Assembly (NCBI GenBank): GCA_001664505.1 | Contig: CP011806.1 | Coordinates: 4,591,835 to 4,643,577 of the forward strand | Direction of reading: 5' to 3' | DNA length: 51,743 nt | DNA from: Acidobacteria bacterium Mor1 | Lineage (GTDB): Bacteria; Acidobacteriota; Polarisedimenticolia; Polarisedimenticolales; Polarisedimenticolaceae | In this document: one piece after another, positions 48,736 through 51,743 of the stretch | Layout of the letters: each line of letters opens with the position of its first letter | Numbering within the stretch: the first letter of the stretch is position 1 | Position numbers and translations under genes: made by a program | Notes under the pieces: model-generated | Told to the model about the DNA's origin: nothing | What the model saw: only the letters and a program-made list of their open reading frames with translations | Database searches by the model: none

Positions 48736-50642
48736 TGTGCGGCATCGCTGGAGTGTTGGAGCTTTCCGGGCGCGACCCCTCGGTCGAGGGGCTCAAACGC
48801 ATGGCGTCGGTGCTGAGCCATCGCGGGCCCGACGAGCAGGGGCACCTCTCCATCGGACCGATGGGGCTGGCCCACACCCGGCTCTCGATCATCGATCTGG
48901 CTGCCGGCCAGCAGCCGATGATCAGCCGGGACGGCAATGTGTCCCTGAGTTTCAACGGCGAGATCTACAACTTTCTCGAACTCCGCGAGCTGATGGAGCA
49001 GCGGGGCCATGGCTTCCGCACCCGCTGCGATACCGAGGTGTTGCTGGAGCTCTATCAGGAGCGGGGCCTCGACGCCTTCGCCGAGCTCAACGGCATGTTC
49101 GCCGCCGCCTTCTGGGACAAGGCCCGCCGGCGGCTGGTGCTGGCCCGGGACCGCTTCGGAAAGAAGCCGCTGTTCTACTACCAGAGCGGCGAACGCTTCG
49201 TCTTCGGCTCGGAGATCAAGGCGCTTCTGGCCTACGGCGGGGCGCCGAGTGAGATCAACCCGGCGGCGCTCCACGACTTCCTGACCTACAGCTACCCCGT
49301 CGGTGACGAGACGATTCTCCAGGGCATCAAGCGGCTTCCGCCCGGGCACACCCTGGTGCTCGAGGACGGCCGGATCAACGTCAAGCCCTACTGGCAGCTG
49401 GACTACACGCCGACCCGGCCGGCGCCCTCCTTCGACGAGGCGTTGGAGCGTACCCGAGATCTGCTCGAGGCGGCGGTCAAGCGCCGGATGATCAGCGACG
49501 TGCCCCTGGGCGCATTCCTCTCGGGGGGGATCGATTCGAGCACCGTGGTGGCGCTGATGAGCAAGGTCTCGTCGGAGCCGGTGCGCACCTTCTCCATCGG
49601 TTTCGAGGAGGCGGACTACTCCGAGCTCGACGATGCTCGTGAGGTCGCCGAGCATCTCGGCACCGATCATCAGGAAATCGTGGTCAAGCCGTCGGCCATC
49701 GACCTGTTGCCCGATCTGGTCTGGCACCTGGACGAGCCCTTCGGCGATTCCTCGGCGGTGCCGACCTACTACGTCTGCCAGGCCGCGCGAAAACATGTGA
49801 CCGTGGCGCTGTCGGGAGACGGCGGCGACGAGACCTTCGCCGGTTATCCCCGCTACCTGCACAGCGAGTACTACGGCAAGATGAGCCGGGTGCCCGGCTG
49901 GTTGCGCAAGGGGGTGGTGCGGCCGCTGACCGGTGCGCTGCCTTTCACCGCGCCGGGCTGGAACTGGCTCCACGCCCTGGGTCACGTCAGTGACGGGCCC
50001 CACGGCCTGGGGATTTATCCCTACATCCGCGATCAGCTCTACACCGGCGATTTCCTGGCGGCTCTCGACGGCTACGATCCCTTCGATCGCAGCCGGGAGC
50101 ATCTGGCCCGGGTGGCGGATCTGGATCCGGTGAGCAAGCACCAGTACCTGGATACCCACGTCTATCTGCCCGACGACATCCTGGTCAAGGTCGACCGCAT
50201 GAGCATGGCGGTGTCCCTCGAGGTGCGCGCGCCGCTTCTGGATTTCGAACTGGTCGAGTACATCGCGTCGTTGCCCCTGGAGTACAAACTCCAGGGGGGC
50301 ATCACCAAGCGCATCCTGCGGGAGGCCGTCGCGCCGCTGCTGCCGCCGGCGTCGATGACCAAGAAGAAGCAGGGCTTCGCCATCCCCAAGGACCAGTGGT
50401 TCCGCGGTGTGCTGAAGGGTGTGGCCGAAGAGGTGCTGCTGGAGCCGCGGACCCTCCAGCGGGGTTACTTCCGCGAGGCTCCGATCAAGCGCATGCTGCG
50501 CCACCACCAGAGCGGCAAGCGGGACTACAGCACCTGGATCTGGTGCCTGTTGATGCTCGAGATGTGGTTCCGCACGGTGGTCGAGGGTGAGCGGATCAAG
50601 TCCCTCGCTCCGTCGCCGGCCCTGGCCGGGGAGAGTGCCTGA
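48735..50642 (+). CDS. Asparagine synthase-like amidotransferase (first copy)
   Basis: This glutamine-dependent amidotransferase has 635 residues. ATG 48735 places Cys 2 directly after the initiator (MCGIAGVLELSGRD). The N-terminal glutaminase domain has HRGPDEQGHL, LSIIDLAAGQQPM and FNGEIYNF. The synthetase domain has the PP-loop LGAFLSGGIDSSTVVALMSK and VALSGDGGDETFAGYPRY. An earlier in-frame start within the upstream gene was rejected, since Cys 2 must be N-terminal. Two such genes are typical of exosortase loci, where they are thought to amidate a sugar. It starts at the stop of the fused gene. Confidence 0.93.
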   Translation: MCGIAGVLELSGRDPSVEGLKRMASVLSHRGPDEQGHLSIGPMGLAHTRLSIIDLAAGQQPMISRDGNVSLSFNGEIYNFLELRELMEQRGHGFRTRCDTEVLLELYQERGLDAFAELNGMFAAAFWDKARRRLVLARDRFGKKPLFYYQSGERFVFGSEIKALLAYGGAPSEINPAALHDFLTYSYPVGDETILQGIKRLPPGHTLVLEDGRINVKPYWQLDYTPTRPAPSFDEALERTRDLLEAAVKRRMISDVPLGAFLSGGIDSSTVVALMSKVSSEPVRTFSIGFEEADYSELDDAREVAEHLGTDHQEIVVKPSAIDLLPDLVWHLDEPFGDSSAVPTYYVCQAARKHVTVALSGDGGDETFAGYPRYLHSEYYGKMSRVPGWLRKGVVRPLTGALPFTAPGWNWLHALGHVSDGPHGLGIYPYIRDQLYTGDFLAALDGYDPFDRSREHLARVADLDPVSKHQYLDTHVYLPDDILVKVDRMSMAVSLEVRAPLLDFELVEYIASLPLEYKLQGGITKRILREAVAPLLPPASMTKKKQGFAIPKDQWFRGVLKGVAEEVLLEPRTLQRGYFREAPIKRMLRHHQSGKRDYSTWIWCLLMLEMWFRTVVEGERIKSLAPSPALAGESA

Positions 50643-50644
50643 CC

Positions 50645-51743
50645 GTGTGCGGAATCGCCGGACTGCTCGAACTCGACCGTGACCGTCCCGCCGAAGCGGG
50701 ATTGCTTGCGCGGATGACCCGGGTGCTCGAACACCGGGGTCCCGACGGCGAGGGGTTCTTCCGCGAAGGCCCCGTGGGCCTCGGGCATCGACGGCTGTCG
50801 ATCATCGACCTCGAGGGCGGCGCTCAGCCGATGCTGACCGAGGACGGCAAGACGGCGCTGGTGTTCAACGGCGAGGTCTACAACTTCATGGAGACCCGGG
50901 CCCTGCTCGAGGAGAAGGGCCACGCGTTCAAGACCCGCTGCGACACCGAGGTGATCCTGCGGGCCTACGTCGAGTGGGGGGAGCGCTGCGTCGAACACTT
51001 CCGCGGCATGTTCACCTTCGCCATCTGGGACGGACACAAGAACCAGCTGTTCCTGGCTCGCGACCGGTTGGGCATCAAGCCGCTCTACTACGGACGTAGC
51101 GGCAAGCGTTTCCTGTTCGGCTCGGAGATCAAGTCGATCGTCGAGGACGCCACCTTCGATCGGGCGCTCGATCCGACCGCCCTCGACGACTACATGACCT
51201 ACATGTACATCCCGGCGCCCAAGAGCGTGTTCGCCAACGTGCGCAAGCTGCGGCCGGGACACACCCTGACGGTCAAGGCCGACGGCACCGCCCTGGAACG
51301 GGAGTACTGGGACCTGGAGTTCTCGCCGCAAGAGCGGGCTCTCGAGGACCACACCGCCGGCCTCAGGGAACAGCTCGACGACGCGGTCAGGGCCCGCCTG
51401 GTCAGCGATGTGCCCCTGGGCGCGTTCCTCTCCGGCGGCATCGACTCCAGCGCGGTCGTCGGCACCATGGCCGGGTTGATCGACCGCCCGGTGGCCACGG
51501 CGTCGATCGGTTTCTCCGACGCCCAGTTCGACGAACTGCAGTACGCCCGGCAGATCGCCGAGAAGTTCGGCACCGATCCCTACGAGAAGGTGGTCGACGC
51601 CGATGCCGCCGGGATCCTGGACAAGCTCTGCTGGTTTTACGACGAGCCCTTCGCCGACTCGTCGATGGTGCCGACCTACTACGTCTCCCAGGTGGCCCGG
51701 GAGCGGGTGACCGTGGCGCTGTCGGGAGACGGCGGCGACGAGA
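50645..51743 (+). CDS. Asparagine synthase-like amidotransferase (second copy), 3' truncated by window
   Basis: GTG 50645 starts a frame open to the window end (366 codons). The protein begins MCGIAGLLELDRDR, so Cys 2 is the glutaminase nucleophile, then HRGPDGEGFF, RRLSIIDLEGGAQPM and FNGEVYNF. The PP-loop is LGAFLSGGIDSSAVVGTMAG. It is a paralogue of the gene that ends 3 bp earlier, but the two differ in most residues, so this is an old pair rather than a recent duplication. The last visible codons encode VTVALSGDGGDE, and that DNA is identical to the same part of the first copy. Confidence 0.92.
   Translation, partial: MCGIAGLLELDRDRPAEAGLLARMTRVLEHRGPDGEGFFREGPVGLGHRRLSIIDLEGGAQPMLTEDGKTALVFNGEVYNFMETRALLEEKGHAFKTRCDTEVILRAYVEWGERCVEHFRGMFTFAIWDGHKNQLFLARDRLGIKPLYYGRSGKRFLFGSEIKSIVEDATFDRALDPTALDDYMTYMYIPAPKSVFANVRKLRPGHTLTVKADGTALEREYWDLEFSPQERALEDHTAGLREQLDDAVRARLVSDVPLGAFLSGGIDSSAVVGTMAGLIDRPVATASIGFSDAQFDELQYARQIAEKFGTDPYEKVVDADAAGILDKLCWFYDEPFADSSMVPTYYVSQVARERVTVALSGDGGDE

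Noticed and set aside
48687-50507. A 606-codon frame on the minus strand opposite the first amidotransferase gene
   Set aside because: The plus-strand gene is unmistakable and the antisense product has no motifs.
32062-50642. A complete lasso-peptide cluster
   Set aside because: PqqD, HprK-like, nucleotidyltransferase and asparagine-synthase-like genes are present, but there is no transglutaminase-like B2 protease, no convincing precursor peptide, and the genes are spread over 18 kb among polysaccharide genes.

Overview
The window is GC-rich bacterial chromosome with dense, mostly long operons on both strands. It shows no phage genes, insertion sequences or CRISPR arrays. Several traits together suggest a Gram-negative from the Acidobacteriota, perhaps Thermoanaerobaculia-like: MglA/MglB polarity proteins, a Ser/Thr kinase fused to TPRs, many secreted lipoproteins, a topoisomerase IV A subunit of the Bacteroidetes-like type, and an exosortase (XrtA/PEP-CTERM)-type exopolysaccharide locus. 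That assignment is inference; no rRNA is present.

Left part (1-19.9 kb). A 5'-truncated topoisomerase IV subunit A gene is followed by a minus-strand chain of small genes (6.7 to 1.8 kb), several joined by 4-bp stop/start overlaps. They encode an M64 peptidase, a DUF985 cupin, an NfeD-like protein, lipoproteins and unknowns. Plus-strand genes follow: a Ser/Thr kinase-TPR protein, a Tat-type pirin and a glycosyltransferase. A PDZ protein (minus) faces a histidine kinase/response regulator pair. An HTH-receiver protein and two lipoprotein genes converge on a strong bidirectional terminator. A degenerate cyclophilin and a ComF-type phosphoribosyltransferase follow.

Central housekeeping block (20-29.2 kb, nearly all minus strand). 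The order is rplU-rpmA-[obg-nadD fusion]-rsfS-rlmH, then mglB-mglA, then tRNA-Arg(ACG)-tadA-tRNA-Ser(CGA)-tRNA-Ser(GGA)-ffs-dnaX-ybaB-recR. Three things stand out. obg and nadD form one uninterrupted reading frame. rsfS and rlmH appear to start with CTG inside CTGA overlaps. dnaX carries an A9 run after which either slipped frame stops at once, as expected for a tau/gamma switch.

Right part (29.4 kb to the end). A secreted HEAT-like protein and a second HTH-receiver regulator precede the exopolysaccharide locus. The locus includes a PqqD-like protein with an HprK-like kinase, a polyprenyl glycosylphosphotransferase, a divergent ~450-bp control region and a Wza-like export protein. An outer-membrane barrel, a chain-length determinant, a BY-kinase, YvcK/GlmR, an excisionase-type HTH protein and a nucleotidyltransferase follow. 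The rest are a polysaccharide deacetylase, two FemAB/GNAT-like proteins, two glycosyltransferases (one fused to a second deacetylase) and two asparagine-synthase-like amidotransferases, the last cut by the window end. Together these would build, modify and export a surface polysaccharide. The exosortase and its substrates are not in the window. The least understood part is the PqqD / HprK-like / nucleotidyltransferase set inside this locus.
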